A DNA stretch of 64,000 bases from Hydrogenophaga sp. (GCF_030651625.1 NZ_JAUSCF010000024.1:124001-188000), one strand, 5' to 3'; positions 1 through 8,777 are shown, numbered from the stretch's first letter. Program-made: numbers and translations. The notes: generated by a model not told the origin, from the letters alone.

Positions 1-339
1 GCCACTTTCGGTGGCGTGGCTGGCGTCCTGTTTGCGTCCTTCATGCGCGGTGTCTATCCCGAGTCCTTCATCCTGATGGAGTCGGTGATGGTGGTGGCCA
101 TGGTGGTGCTGGGTGGCCTGGGCCACATTCCGGGCGTGATCCTGGGTGCGCTGGTACTGGCAGGCTTGCCCGAGTTGCTGCGCCATGTGGCGCATCCGCT
201 CACCGCCATGACAGACGGTCGCCTGGGCCCAGAGATCCTGCGCCAGTTGCTGATTGCGTTGGCAATGATCATCATCATGTTGATGCGCCCGAAGGGTCTG
301 TGGCCCTCGCCTTCGCACGGCAAGTCCCTGAGCAAGTGA
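1..339 (+). CDS. livM: LivM-type branched-chain amino acid ABC transporter permease, 3' end
   Basis: This is the C-terminal 112 residues of an inner-membrane permease; the gene begins before the window and the reading frame is open from base 1. The visible part holds hydrophobic segments and the glycine-rich stretch GGLGHIPGVILGALVL, which is typical of the last membrane helices of LivM/LivH permeases. It stops 12 bp before livG, so it belongs to the same operon as the two ATPases that follow. It would pass branched-chain amino acids or related carboxylates delivered by a periplasmic binding protein. The family is clear from context; the substrate is not proven. Confidence 0.9.
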   Translation, partial: ATFGGVAGVLFASFMRGVYPESFILMESVMVVAMVVLGGLGHIPGVILGALVLAGLPELLRHVAHPLTAMTDGRLGPEILRQLLIALAMIIIMLMRPKGLWPSPSHGKSLSK

Positions 340-351
340 GGAAGGCGAACC

Positions 352-1122
352 ATGTCTGAAACCATTCTGAGAGTCGCCAACGTCTCCAAGCGCTTCGGTG
401 GTCTCCAGGCCCTGAGCGATGTGGGCATCGAGATCAAGCGCGGCCAGGTCTACGGCCTGATCGGCCCCAACGGCGCGGGCAAGACCACATTCTTCAACGT
501 GCTGACCGGCCTTTACACGCCTGACAGCGGCTCGTTTGAACTGGCCGGCAAGCCTTACACGCCCTCGGCCGTGCACGAGGTGGCCAAGGCGGGCATCGCA
601 CGCACGTTCCAGAACATCCGGCTGTTCGCCGAAATGACTGCGCTGGAAAACGTGATGGTCGGGCGCCATGTGCGCACGCATTCGGGATTGATCGGGGCCA
701 TGCTTCGCACGCCAGGGTTCAAGCGTGAGGAGGCCGAGATCGCCCAGCGCGCACACGAGTTGTTGAACTACGTGGGCATCGGCAAGTTCGCCGACTACAA
801 GTCGCGCACGCTGAGCTATGGTGACCAGCGACGTCTTGAGATCGCACGCGCACTGGCCACCGATCCGCAACTCATTGCCCTGGACGAACCCGCTGCGGGC
901 ATGAACGCCACAGAAAAAGTGCTTTTGCGGGAACTGATCGACCAGATCCGGAAAGACAACCGCACCATCCTGCTGATCGAGCACGACGTGAAGCTGGTGA
1001 TGGGTCTGTGCGACCGTGTGACCGTGCTCGATTACGGCAAGCAGCTCTCGACCGGGTCGCCGGCAGAGGTGCAGCGCGATCCCAAGGTGATCGAAGCCTA
1101 TCTGGGCACGGGTGGAGGCTGA
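352..1122 (+). CDS. livG: Branched-chain amino acid ABC transporter ATPase LivG
   Basis: This 256-residue cytoplasmic ATPase powers import through the LivHM permeases. Visible motifs are Walker A (GPNGAGKT, residues 38-45), a Q-loop at TFQNIRLF (85-92), the ABC signature LSYGDQ (154-159, the LivG variant of LSGGQ), Walker B ending in LDEP (177-180) and the switch histidine in LLIEHD. The C-terminal extension ending in EAYLG is the usual LivG/LivF tail. The start at 352 follows a GGAAGG-like ribosome site and lies 12 bp after the livM stop. A structured repeat separates it from livF. Confidence 0.95.
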   Translation: MSETILRVANVSKRFGGLQALSDVGIEIKRGQVYGLIGPNGAGKTTFFNVLTGLYTPDSGSFELAGKPYTPSAVHEVAKAGIARTFQNIRLFAEMTALENVMVGRHVRTHSGLIGAMLRTPGFKREEAEIAQRAHELLNYVGIGKFADYKSRTLSYGDQRRLEIARALATDPQLIALDEPAAGMNATEKVLLRELIDQIRKDNRTILLIEHDVKLVMGLCDRVTVLDYGKQLSTGSPAEVQRDPKVIEAYLGTGGG

Positions 1123-1129
1123 CTTGGTC

Positions 1130-1223
1130 CACCCCCGCGCCGCTTCGCGTCACCCCCTCAAGGGGGCAACATCTGCGGCCCGGCGGAGCCGGTTCCGCGA
1201 TGTTCTGGATGGGGACATTTCGC
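1130..1223 (+). repeat. 3'-end hairpin repeat (family A), copy after livG
   Basis: This copy starts eight bases after the livG stop and reads in the same direction. It has the three parts seen in the whole family: a small hairpin around CGCTTCGCG, a hairpin CCCC-TCAA-GGGG, and a long stem at 1170-1202 in which CATC pairs with GATG, GCGG with CCGC and CCGGC with GCCGG. It ends with the tail CTGGATGGGGACATTTC. It lies inside the liv operon, so it cannot be a complete transcription terminator if livF is co-transcribed. Confidence 0.85.
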
Positions 1224-1255
1224 GCCGGATGAAGTAACGAACAAGGAATCTGGTT

Positions 1256-1972
1256 ATGGCAAACACACTCCTCAAAATCAGTGGCCTGAAGGTCGCTTAT
1301 GGCGGCATCAAGGCTGTCAAGGGCATCGATCTGGAGGTGCAGGAGGGCGAGCTGATCTCGCTGATCGGCTCCAATGGCGCCGGCAAGACCACCACCATGA
1401 AGGCGGTGACCGGATCGCTGGCATTTGAAGGTGGCGATATCGAATACATGGGCAATTCCATCAAGGGCAAGGGTGCCTGGGATCTGGTGAAAGAGGGCCT
1501 GGCCATGGTGCCTGAGGGGCGCGGCGTTTTCACGCGCATGTCCATCACGGAGAACCTGCAGATGGGCGCCTACATTCGCAGCGACAAGGCGGAGATTGCG
1601 AGCGACATCGAACGCATGTTTGTGATCTTCCCTCGTCTGCGCGAGCGCAAGGATCAGTTGGCGGGCACCATGAGTGGTGGCGAGCAGCAGATGCTTGCGA
1701 TGGCTCGCGCCCTGATGAGCCGGCCGAAGGTGCTGCTGCTGGACGAGCCCTCGATGGGACTCTCGCCCATCATGGTCGACAAGATTTTTGAGGTGGTGCG
1801 AGATGTGTCCGCACAGGGCGTGACCATTCTCCTGGTGGAGCAGAATGCCCAGCGGGCGCTGCAGATCGCTCACCGGGGCTATGTGATGGACTCGGGTGAA
1901 ATCACCATGACGGGTTCTGGCAAGGATTTGCTGACCGATCCCAAGGTGCGCGAGGCTTATTTGGGACACTGA
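1256..1972 (+). CDS. livF: Branched-chain amino acid ABC transporter ATPase LivF
   Basis: This 238-residue protein is the second ATPase of the transporter and would pair with LivG under the permease dimer. Walker A is GSNGAGKT (38-45), the signature is MSGGEQQ (139-145), Walker B ends at LLDEP (161-165), and the protein ends in REAYLGH, all typical for LivF. The start ATG at 1256 follows an AAGGAA-like site. Its length fits the family (about 235). It is the last gene of the operon; a family A repeat and a strong terminator follow before lysS. Confidence 0.95.
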   Translation: MANTLLKISGLKVAYGGIKAVKGIDLEVQEGELISLIGSNGAGKTTTMKAVTGSLAFEGGDIEYMGNSIKGKGAWDLVKEGLAMVPEGRGVFTRMSITENLQMGAYIRSDKAEIASDIERMFVIFPRLRERKDQLAGTMSGGEQQMLAMARALMSRPKVLLLDEPSMGLSPIMVDKIFEVVRDVSAQGVTILLVEQNAQRALQIAHRGYVMDSGEITMTGSGKDLLTDPKVREAYLGH

Positions 1973-1975
1973 GTT

Positions 1976-2088
1976 CCCCCCGCGCCGCCTGCGGCGTCAC
2001 CCCCACGGGGCAACGCGGTGCGGCCCGTCCTGAGCTTTGTCGAAGGGCGGTTCCGCCGCGTTCTGGTCTGCGACACTTCGCGCCGGAC
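1976..2088 (+). repeat. 3'-end hairpin repeat (family A), copy after livF with loop insertion
   Basis: This copy starts a few bases after the livF stop in the same orientation. Its first hairpin is a perfect CGCCGC/GCGGCG stem. In the long stem AACGCGG pairs with CCGCGTT, where the livG copy has other bases. The usual short loop (GGA or AAA) is replaced by about 20 bp containing TCCTGAGCTTTGTCGAAGG, which looks like a separate repeat placed into the loop without breaking the outer stem. Confidence 0.8.
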
Positions 2089-2146
2089 ACGACACACTTC
2101 AGTCGCATGCTGGGAGAAGGTGTCTTTCCGCCGGAACTTACAATGT

Positions 2147-2178
2147 CGGGTTGCGCTTTTCTAGCGCAACCCGTTTTT
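2147..2178 (+). terminator. Rho-independent terminator between liv operon and lysS
   Basis: A perfect 10-bp stem (CGGGTTGCGC at 2147-2156 pairing with GCGCAACCCG at 2164-2173) has a 7-base loop and is followed by five T residues. This is a textbook intrinsic terminator for the liv operon. It ends only 14 bp before the lysS start codon, so it could also lie in the lysS leader. A TACAAT sequence at 2139-2144 just before it could be a -10 element. Confidence 0.8.
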
Positions 2179-2192
2179 CATTGCAGAGCACC

Positions 2193-3740
2193 ATGACCAT
2201 CGATCACGCACCGTCCCTTCCTGCCGCCGACGACAACCAGCTGATTGCCGAGCGTCGGGAAAAGTTGAAAGCGCTTCGGGAGGCGCAGCGGCAGGGCAAG
2301 GGCGTTGCGTTTCCGAACGATTTCAAACCGGTGGACAAGGCCGCCGAGCTGTTTGCCTTGCACGGTGAAACGTCGAAAGAGGCGCTGGAAGCCACGCCGG
2401 TGCGGGCCAGCGTGGCTGGCCGCATGATGCTCAAGCGGGTGATGGGCAAGGCGAGCTTTGCCACGGTGCAGGACGCGTCCTTTGGCCCATCTGGCGGACG
2501 CATCCAGATCTACCTGAACAACGAAAGCGTGGGCGAGGCGGTGCATGCCGCGTTCAAACACTGGGACCTGGGCGACATCATCGCGGTGGAAGGTGTGCTC
2601 ATGCGCACCCGCACGGGTGAGCTCACCATTCACGCGGACAACATCCGCCTGATCACCAAGAGCCTGCGGCCGCTGCCCGACAAGTTTCACGGCGTGCACG
2701 ATCAGGAGATCAAGTACCGCCAGCGTTATGTCGACCTGATGACCGACGAGTCGGCCCGCAAGCGTTTCGTGGCGCGCAGCCATGCACTCTCCAGCATCCG
2801 TGATTTCATGGTGAGCCATGGTTTCCTGGAAGTGGAAACGCCCATGCTGCACCCGATTCCGGGCGGTGCCAACGCCAAACCCTTCGAGACCCACCACAAC
2901 GCCCTGGATCAGCAGATGTTCCTGCGCATCGCACCGGAGCTCTACCTCAAGCGCTTGCTGGTGGGCGGTTTTGACCGTGTGTTCGAGATCAACCGCAATT
3001 TCCGCAATGAAGGCATCAGCGTCCGGCACAACCCGGAATTCACGATGATGGAGTTCTATGCGGCCTACTGGAACTACCGCGACCTGATGGATTTCAACGA
3101 GGCACTGATCCGCCACGTGGTGCGCCAGGTGCATGGCGATGTGCCCTTGAGCTATCAGGGGCAGCCGGTGGACGTGATGTCGCCGTTCCAGCGTCTCACC
3201 ATACGTGAAGCGATTCAGAAATACACCGATGCCGGTGACCAGGTGGACGACGCCGCCTGGTTGCAGGTGCAGCTGAAGACGCTGGGTTTGAGCGAAGCGA
3301 AGCACCAGCTTTCCACCCGCAGCCTGCCGAGCTTGCAGGTGATGTACTTTGAGGAAAAAGTCGAAGACAAGCTCTGGAACCCGACCTTCATCATGGATCA
3401 CCCCACCGAGATCTCGCCACTGGCCCGCGCCAATGATGCGAATCCGGAAGTGACCGAGCGCTTCGAGCTCTACATCACCGGCCGGGAATTTGGTAATGCG
3501 TTTTCGGAACTCAACGACGCCGAAGACCAGGCCGCGCGCTTCCAGGCCCAGGCTTCGGCCAAGGACGGCGGTGACGAAGAAGCCATGTTCTATGACGCCG
3601 ACTACATTCGTGCGCTCGAATACGGCATGCCGCCGGCTGGCGGCTGCGGTATCGGCATTGACCGGCTGATGATGCTGCTGACCGACAGCCCCAGCATCCG
3701 CGACGTGATTCTCTTCCCGGCGTTGCGCCGGGAGGCTTGA
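2193..3740 (+). CDS. lysS: Lysyl-tRNA synthetase, class II
   Basis: This 515-residue enzyme charges tRNA-Lys with lysine using ATP in the cytoplasm. An N-terminal OB-fold anticodon-binding domain (about 60-180) is followed by the class II catalytic core. Recognisable core sequences are the PGGANAKPF segment, [11 protein letters not shown] (motif 2 region) and the C-terminal [10 protein letters not shown] (motif 3). Length is normal for bacterial LysS (about 500). The open frame runs upstream to 2037, but that part covers a repeat and the terminator, so the ATG at 2193 was chosen. Confidence 0.96.
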   Translation: MTIDHAPSLPAADDNQLIAERREKLKALREAQRQGKGVAFPNDFKPVDKAAELFALHGETSKEALEATPVRASVAGRMMLKRVMGKASFATVQDASFGPSGGRIQIYLNNESVGEAVHAAFKHWDLGDIIAVEGVLMRTRTGELTIHADNIRLITKSLRPLPDKFHGVHDQEIKYRQRYVDLMTDESARKRFVARSHALSSIRDFMVSHGFLEVETPMLHPIPGGANAKPFETHHNALDQQMFLRIAPELYLKRLLVGGFDRVFEINRNFRNEGISVRHNPEFTMMEFYAAYWNYRDLMDFNEALIRHVVRQVHGDVPLSYQGQPVDVMSPFQRLTIREAIQKYTDAGDQVDDAAWLQVQLKTLGLSEAKHQLSTRSLPSLQVMYFEEKVEDKLWNPTFIMDHPTEISPLARANDANPEVTERFELYITGREFGNAFSELNDAEDQAARFQAQASAKDGGDEEAMFYDADYIRALEYGMPPAGGCGIGIDRLMMLLTDSPSIRDVILFPALRREA

Positions 3741-3743
3741 CCC

Positions 3744-3842
3744 ACCCCCGCGGCGCTGCGCGCCACCCCCTCAAGGGGGCACACCTTCGGACTGGCAAAG
3801 CCGGATCCTGGGTGTCGCTGGCGCTGGATGAAGGCATTTCGC
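3744..3842 (+). repeat. 3'-end hairpin repeat (family A), copy after lysS
   Basis: This copy begins directly after the lysS stop in the same orientation. The first hairpin is GGCGC-TGC-GCGCC, a fully compensated change from the livG copy. CCCCC-TCAA-GGGGG follows, then a stem around CTGGCAAAGCCGG, and the tail CTGGATGAAGGCATTTC. A further GC-rich palindromic stretch with the stem CCCTC/GAGGG continues to about 3905. Confidence 0.8.
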
Positions 3843-3921
3843 TCAGGATGGTGCGGCGCTCCCGCAGCGCTTCGCGCTGACCCTCATAGAGGGGCTGAGG
3901 GCTTGTGAATTCAGGACAGCG

Positions 3922-3950
3922 CAAGCGCCCCCAAGCGCCCCCAAGCGCCT
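3922..3950 (+). repeat. Short 10-bp tandem repeat
   Basis: Three head-to-tail copies of CAAGCGCCCC occur, the last one imperfect. They lie between the convergent ends of lysS and the sensor gene. No function is evident; such tracts often vary in copy number between strains. Confidence 0.7.
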
Positions 3951-3962
3951 CAGAAGAACGTT

Positions 3963-5741
3963 CTAGAAGTTCACAGTGTGGATGCTCTTGCGATTGTCTT
4001 TGCGCAGATCGTCCAGGGTACCGCGCAACCACTGCAAATGGGCTTGAGCGTCTTGCAGCAACTCCAGTCCAGGCTCGGGCAGCATCGCCACCACGATCTT
4101 GAAGCGCAGCGTGGCGCCCACTGGCAGCTGGGCTGACGGTCGAAGGCCTCCCGCGAGAATCTGGGTGGCCGCAGCCACCGCCTGAGCGGCCCTCATCGGG
4201 CCCTCCATCAGGAGTGCAAAGCTGCTGTCATCGACGCGCGTGGCGGTGTCCACATCGCGTGCCACGGCCCGCAGCAGCGAGCCTGTGAGCACCAGCGCCC
4301 GATCGGCCACTTCGCGGCCGTGCTCGCGTTCGAACCAGGCATGGTTGTCCAGGTCGATCAGAAGCAGGGCAATGGAATGGTGGTAGCGTTGCGCGCGCAC
4401 CAGGCTTTCGTGCAGCCGCAGCATGCCGTTGTGGCGGTTGGTCAGGCCTGTGAGCGGTTCGGTCAGGGCCAGCGCGCGGGCACGGGTCTGGGCTTCGTGC
4501 TGAATGGACGAGCGCTGCAACAACCCGTAGAACAGCAGGGGCGCCTCGATGGCGGCCGCGATCACCATGCCGTATTGCGACAGAAACCCGGACGACAGCA
4601 GATCCAGGTTGCGCATGACCGGAAGCGTACCGGTCAGCAGCACGGGCAGGATACCCAGCGCGATCCAGCGGACCCATCGATCGCCGGTACGCCAGGCGGC
4701 CCACAGCATCGCATAGACCAGAACCATCGTCGCAGCGCCACCCAGGGTCACCGCTCGCAGGCTGAATGCTGAAGGCGCCAGCCGATCCCACACCACCAGA
4801 AGCAAGAGCACAGTGGCCAGTGCGAGCGCCGTCTGGTTCAGGCCACGACCCAGCCTGCGAGGCTGAACCACATGCCGCACGAAAAGCAGCCCCACCACAG
4901 CCACCATGGGCAAAAGCACAAATTCGGCCATGCCGTTCCAGCGCGGAGAACCGGGCCAGAGGAACTGACCTGCCACGCCAAGCGAGGAAGCCAGCGCCAG
5001 ACCCAGCACCGTGATGTAGGCCGCGTAAAAAGCAAAGCTGCTGTCTCGAAACACCGCAGCATTGGCAATGGCGACGGTTGCCAGCAGCAACACCATGCCG
5101 AAATAGGCACCCAGCAAAAATTGCTGATGGATGCGAAGTTCCCGCAAGGTATTGTGGTTGTGGATGGTCAGCGGACCCGAGAACGGCACGCGGGCGTGCT
5201 CGATCCGAACCCAGTAGGTGACTGGAGCGTCGATTCGCGTGTCCAGCGCCATCACGGGAAAGCGGTCGGCATACACCCAGTCGTTCACAGCCAGTCTGTC
5301 ACCGGCTCGCTGTTCGTTCCATTGACCATCGGCCGCACGGTGGAAAAGGCTGACGAGATCGGTACCGGAATGGGCCAGCTCAAGCTCCCAGTGAACGAGG
5401 TTGTCTTTCACCTGGGCGTCAAAGCGCACCCACAGCGCGGCTCTCTCTCCCAGGTTCACCCTGTGCTGCTGGTCGCGCACGGCGAAGGGCAATCGATGCT
5501 GGTGTGCCTCAACCCATTGCACCGTTTTGTCGCCATCCGGATCCACCCAGTAAAGACTGCGTTGGGCCAGCGGAATGCTGGTTTTCGCTCCACTGAGGAC
5601 AATTGGTTCCAGGACAGCGGCTTGGGCCCATGCGCCAGAGGGTAGGAACAACAGGCACAGCGTCAAAAGCCTGAGCTGATGGAACAGCCTGACGAGCACA
5701 CAACGGGTCTCGAATGAATGCGTTTTTCGGACGGAAAGCAT
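3963..5741 (-). CDS. 7TMR-DISM membrane sensor with degenerate GGDEF domain
   Basis: This 592-residue protein looks like a membrane signal receptor. It has a signal peptide (to about residue 40), a periplasmic 7TMR-DISMED2-like sensor domain (about 45-190), seven or eight membrane helices (about 205-400) and a C-terminal GGDEF-fold domain (about 430-590). Active diguanylate cyclases carry GG(D/E)EF at the active site; here the corresponding sequence after TRV is DDSSF (504-508), so synthesis of cyclic di-GMP is unlikely. The domain may bind GTP or interact with partners. The gene stands alone, convergent with lysS. The domain assignment is firm and the ligand unknown. Confidence 0.8.
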   Translation of the reverse strand: MLSVRKTHSFETRCVLVRLFHQLRLLTLCLLFLPSGAWAQAAVLEPIVLSGAKTSIPLAQRSLYWVDPDGDKTVQWVEAHQHRLPFAVRDQQHRVNLGERAALWVRFDAQVKDNLVHWELELAHSGTDLVSLFHRAADGQWNEQRAGDRLAVNDWVYADRFPVMALDTRIDAPVTYWVRIEHARVPFSGPLTIHNHNTLRELRIHQQFLLGAYFGMVLLLATVAIANAAVFRDSSFAFYAAYITVLGLALASSLGVAGQFLWPGSPRWNGMAEFVLLPMVAVVGLLFVRHVVQPRRLGRGLNQTALALATVLLLLVVWDRLAPSAFSLRAVTLGGAATMVLVYAMLWAAWRTGDRWVRWIALGILPVLLTGTLPVMRNLDLLSSGFLSQYGMVIAAAIEAPLLFYGLLQRSSIQHEAQTRARALALTEPLTGLTNRHNGMLRLHESLVRAQRYHHSIALLLIDLDNHAWFEREHGREVADRALVLTGSLLRAVARDVDTATRVDDSSFALLMEGPMRAAQAVAAATQILAGGLRPSAQLPVGATLRFKIVVAMLPEPGLELLQDAQAHLQWLRGTLDDLRKDNRKSIHTVNF

Positions 5742-5840
5742 GTGCGATTGTGTGCTGCCTGAGAAGGCGGTCGATTCAACCTTCCGACGGTTGCCTCGCT
5801 GTGGAGGTCAACCGGCCTGATGGGTGACGCCAACCGCATG

Positions 5841-5875
5841 AAAAAGCCCCGAGACAGCTGACTGGCTCGGGGCTT
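5841..5875 (-). terminator. Rho-independent terminator of rpoH
   Basis: Read on the minus strand, AGCCCCGAG pairs with CTCGGGGCT around a 12-base loop and is followed by five T residues. It lies about 50 bp after the rpoH stop codon. Confidence 0.85.
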
Positions 5876-5922
5876 CGTGTGGCGAGATGGGTGCCTGCAT
5901 GGCACCATCGCGGAAGGGGCGA

Positions 5923-6879
5923 TCAGGCGTATTCGGCCAGGGCCTTGCGCATTTTCTTCATGGCAGCCACTTCAATCTGGCGCACGCGCTCTGCGCTCAC
6001 GCCGTATTCGGCGGCCAGTTCGTGCAGCGTCATACCGCCCGATCCATCGTCGTTGACCTTCAACCAGCGCTCACTCACGATTCGGCGCGAACGGTCGTCC
6101 AGCTCGCTCATGGCCCGTGCGATGCCTTCGGTGGCCAACCGGTCGCGATGGGCAGATTCCAGCATCGCTGTGGGTTCGTGGTGGGCATCTGCCAGATAGG
6201 CAATCGGCCCGAAGCTGTCTTCACCGTCGTCACCTGGTGAGGGATCGAGCACCACGTCGCCGCCCGAGAGCCGGGTTTCCATTTCGCGCACTTCTTCCGG
6301 CTTCACGTTGAGCTCGCGAGCCATCACGCCCACCTCGGTGTCGGAAAGCACCTCGCGGTGGGTGTCGCCGTTCAGCGCCTCGGAGCGGAAACCCTGTTTG
6401 CGTGAGCGAAGGTTGAAGAACAGTTTTCGCTGCGCCTTGGTGGTGGCCAGCTTGACCATGCGCCAGTTCTTCAGGATGTACTCATGGATCTCGGCCTTGA
6501 TCCAGTGCATGGCGTAGCTCACCAGGCGCACGCCCTGGTCGGGGTCGAAGCGCTTGACCGCCTTCATCAGGCCGACATTGCCTTCCTGGATCAGGTCGCC
6601 GTGCGGCAGGCCATAACCCAGGTACTGGCGCGCGATGGACACGACCAGGCGCAAGTGCGACATGACCAGCTGGCCAGCGGCCTCGAGATCGTTATCGTCA
6701 CGCAGGCGGCGGGCAGCGCTTTGCTCTTCGTCCAGCGTGAGCATGGGCATGCGGTTGACGGCCGAAATGTAGGCGTCGAGATTGCCCAGGGCGGGCAGCG
6801 TCAGCGAGCGGCTGGCCCATGGGCTGGCCACCGCCAGGGTGGCGGTGGGCAAAATGGCGGGGGCAAGGGATGCAGACAT
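5923..6879 (-). CDS. rpoH: RNA polymerase heat-shock sigma factor RpoH (sigma-32)
   Basis: This 318-residue protein directs RNA polymerase to heat-shock promoters. Region 2 includes LVVSIARQYLGYG, DLIQEGNVGLMKAV and RLVSYAMHWIKAEI; the RpoH box QRKLFFNLR separates it from housekeeping sigma factors. Region 4 carries the helix-turn-helix LHELAAEYGVSAERVRQIE. The open frame extends 14 codons upstream, but the ATG at 6879 has a strong GAGGAGGG site eight bases before it and matches the usual length. A perfect CIRCE operator lies 36 bp upstream, so HrcA repression is likely. A terminator follows the gene. Confidence 0.96.
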   Translation of the reverse strand: MSASLAPAILPTATLAVASPWASRSLTLPALGNLDAYISAVNRMPMLTLDEEQSAARRLRDDNDLEAAGQLVMSHLRLVVSIARQYLGYGLPHGDLIQEGNVGLMKAVKRFDPDQGVRLVSYAMHWIKAEIHEYILKNWRMVKLATTKAQRKLFFNLRSRKQGFRSEALNGDTHREVLSDTEVGVMARELNVKPEEVREMETRLSGGDVVLDPSPGDDGEDSFGPIAYLADAHHEPTAMLESAHRDRLATEGIARAMSELDDRSRRIVSERWLKVNDDGSGGMTLHELAAEYGVSAERVRQIEVAAMKKMRKALAEYA

Positions 6880-6914
6880 GTTCAGAACCCTCCTCAGGTT
6901 GTCTTCCAATGATG

Positions 6915-6941
6915 TTAGCACTCCATGAGACAGAGTGCTAA
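6915..6941 (-). promoter_or_regulatory. CIRCE operator (HrcA binding site) upstream of rpoH
   Basis: The sequence is TTAGCACTC, nine bases, then GAGTGCTAA, a perfect match to the CIRCE consensus bound by the repressor HrcA. It sits 36-62 bp before the rpoH start codon, in the promoter or leader. This places sigma-32 synthesis under HrcA control, a design reported for betaproteobacteria. The inverted repeat is seen directly; control by HrcA is inferred from the consensus. Confidence 0.93.
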
Positions 6942-7175
6942 TAGATTGGTTCCCTTGACCGCATGGTGAGCCGTACCTAATGCCGTGATTCCGGACATCC
7001 TGGGTGCCGAAGAAGCCAGCCGGGGAGCTGATTTCTTGTAAATCAATGACTTACGTCTTTTTCGTTTGCTGGCGTGGTTTCAGCCGAGCCTGTACATCCA
7101 GAGGGCTGTCTGCATGAAAAACCAGGTCTCCCCTGGCGGTGATGCCTGGCCCGGTGACCGGTGTTCCCGTGGGTT

Positions 7176-7676
7176 TCAAAGGCGCGACAAAGAGCGGTCG
7201 TAGAAAGCGTTCGGGTAGCCCTGGCTGTCTTTGGCAGCAGATGGGTTGCCGATCTGAAGGGTGTTGCCGCTCACTTGCAGCAACACTTTCGCAGAACCCT
7301 GGTCCGACGTTCCGGCGAACTTGTCGGCGGTCACGGCGCCCACCGCCTTGGTGCCGTCGTGAGACATCACCATGCGGGTGAACACTTTCTCGACTCGCAC
7401 GGCAGGACCGGAGCACGAAGTGCCGATGTAGGCATAGGCCACCACTTCGCCTGTGAAGCCGGTGGCCGATGCCTTGGTGAAGTCGGCGCGCAGGTGGGCC
7501 GAAGCACCTTTGTCGTCATAGCACTCGCTGAGCCAGGAGCCGATGTATTTGGACACCACGTCGTCCGATGGATCGTTGGGGAGGGGGTCGTCGTTACCGC
7601 CGCCGCAAGCGGTGAGTGCCGCGATGGCCAAGCTCAGCGTGACCAGTTTGAAACCATGGCGGAGTTGCGTTTTCAT
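7176..7676 (-). CDS. Putative lipoprotein, unknown function
   Basis: I do not recognise a family. The protein (166 residues from this start) has a signal peptide ending in the lipobox LTAC, followed by GGGNDD, so it is probably anchored in the outer membrane. The mature part has two cysteines and no obvious catalytic motif. Two in-frame ATGs lie six bases apart (7682 and 7676); the downstream one has better spacing to the CAGGAT site. It is monocistronic, between rpoH and the SOS cassette. Confidence 0.65.
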   Translation of the reverse strand: MKTQLRHGFKLVTLSLAIAALTACGGGNDDPLPNDPSDDVVSKYIGSWLSECYDDKGASAHLRADFTKASATGFTGEVVAYAYIGTSCSGPAVRVEKVFTRMVMSHDGTKAVGAVTADKFAGTSDQGSAKVLLQVSGNTLQIGNPSAAKDSQGYPNAFYDRSLSRL

Positions 7677-7924
7677 ATCCATATCCTGAAAGAAGTGAGC
7701 AATGCATCACAGGGGAGGGGGCAGGTGACCGGGAGAGCACCTGTTCAAGTGATGCCATTCTGGCGCAGGAAGTTTTTTGATTTGCAGCGTTCACGCTGCA
7801 GATGTAACCGAAGACCTTTCAGTAAAGGCTGTGTCGGTCCATTTCCAGCGAGGATGACGTGACTTTGGCCCACCGGACCCGTTGGCAACCCAAGGTGTTG
7901 CTGGACAGTGTGCCGGCTTTCGGA

Positions 7925-7943
7925 TACTGTACATGCATACAGT
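7925..7943 (+). promoter_or_regulatory. LexA box (SOS operator) of the imuA-imuB-dnaE2 cassette
   Basis: The sequence is TA-CTGT-ACATGCAT-ACAG-T, a perfect CTGT-N8-ACAG palindrome with the flanking bases of the proteobacterial LexA consensus. It ends nine bases before the imuA start codon, so the promoter and transcription start must be very close. DNA-damage induction of the downstream genes is expected. Confidence 0.93.
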
Positions 7944-7952
7944 TTCATCGCC

Positions 7953-8777
7953 ATGTCAGCCAACATTGAATCCCTTTCGCCCAGCGTTTTGACCATTGAG
8001 CGCAACCCCGCCGCCCGTCGCCCGGCGCTCTCGCCGGGTGGGTTGCCTGCGGCCGTGGCGGCGGCGCTGTGGCGGGGCGATCAGCTGGGCAGCCCGGTGT
8101 CGGCGGTGTGGCCCAGTGGTTTTGCCGAGCTGGATGCCCAGTTGCCCGGTGGCGGCTGGCCCGGCCATGCGGTGACCGACATCCTGAGTCCGCACAGCGG
8201 CACGCTGGAATGGCGCCTGCTGGGGCCGCTGCTGCGGCAGGTGTGTGCGGCCGGGCGCAGCGTGGTGGTGGTGGGGCCGCCACAGCAGCCGCACCTGCCG
8301 GGGCTGCGGTCCGAGGGCATTTCCGAGCGCCACCTGGTCTGGGTGCAGGCCGACACCGCGCCGGAACGCCTGTGGGCGACCGAACAACTGATCAAGGCCA
8401 ACGCCTGCGGCGCCTTGATCGCCTGGTTGCCTCAGGCTCGGCAGGAGCAGGTGCGCCGCCTTCAGGTGCTGGCGTCCGGATGCGAAGGGCCGGTGTTTCT
8501 GTGTCGGCCCGCGTCGGCGGCACAGGTGTCGTCGGCTGCGCCGCTCCGGCTGCAGGCCCGGGTCGGCCTGGACTGGGAGCTGCACATCGACATCGTCAAG
8601 CGCAAGGGGCCGCCGCTGTTGCAGGCCCTGCGCCTGCCGTCGGTGCCCGGCGGGCTGGCGTCCGTGCTCACGCCCCGCTTGCGCCTGCCCAGCGCCTTGA
8701 TCGTTCCCAGAGAGACAGACGATGTTGTGGTCAGCCCTGCTGCTCCCCAGCGCCGACGACACAGCCTCTTCCACTGA
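7953..8777 (+). CDS. imuA: ImuA, SOS mutagenesis cassette RecA/SulA-like protein
   Basis: This 274-residue protein belongs to the ImuA family, which has a RecA-like fold and works with ImuB and DnaE2 in damage-induced mutagenesis. The segment FAELDAQLPGGGWPGHAVTDIL resembles the start of the RecA core, although a classic Walker A is not kept. The start at 7953 lies just after the LexA box; the upstream in-frame ATG at 7908 would place the operator inside the gene. It overlaps imuB by 56 bp, which implies translational coupling. Confidence 0.88.
   Translation: MSANIESLSPSVLTIERNPAARRPALSPGGLPAAVAAALWRGDQLGSPVSAVWPSGFAELDAQLPGGGWPGHAVTDILSPHSGTLEWRLLGPLLRQVCAAGRSVVVVGPPQQPHLPGLRSEGISERHLVWVQADTAPERLWATEQLIKANACGALIAWLPQARQEQVRRLQVLASGCEGPVFLCRPASAAQVSSAAPLRLQARVGLDWELHIDIVKRKGPPLLQALRLPSVPGGLASVLTPRLRLPSALIVPRETDDVVVSPAAPQRRRHSLFH

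Noticed and set aside
1130-1223. Family A repeat as an ordinary rho-independent terminator
   Set aside because: The hairpins are not followed by T-runs, and several copies lie between genes of one operon (livG-livF, phnC-phnE, boxC-boxB).
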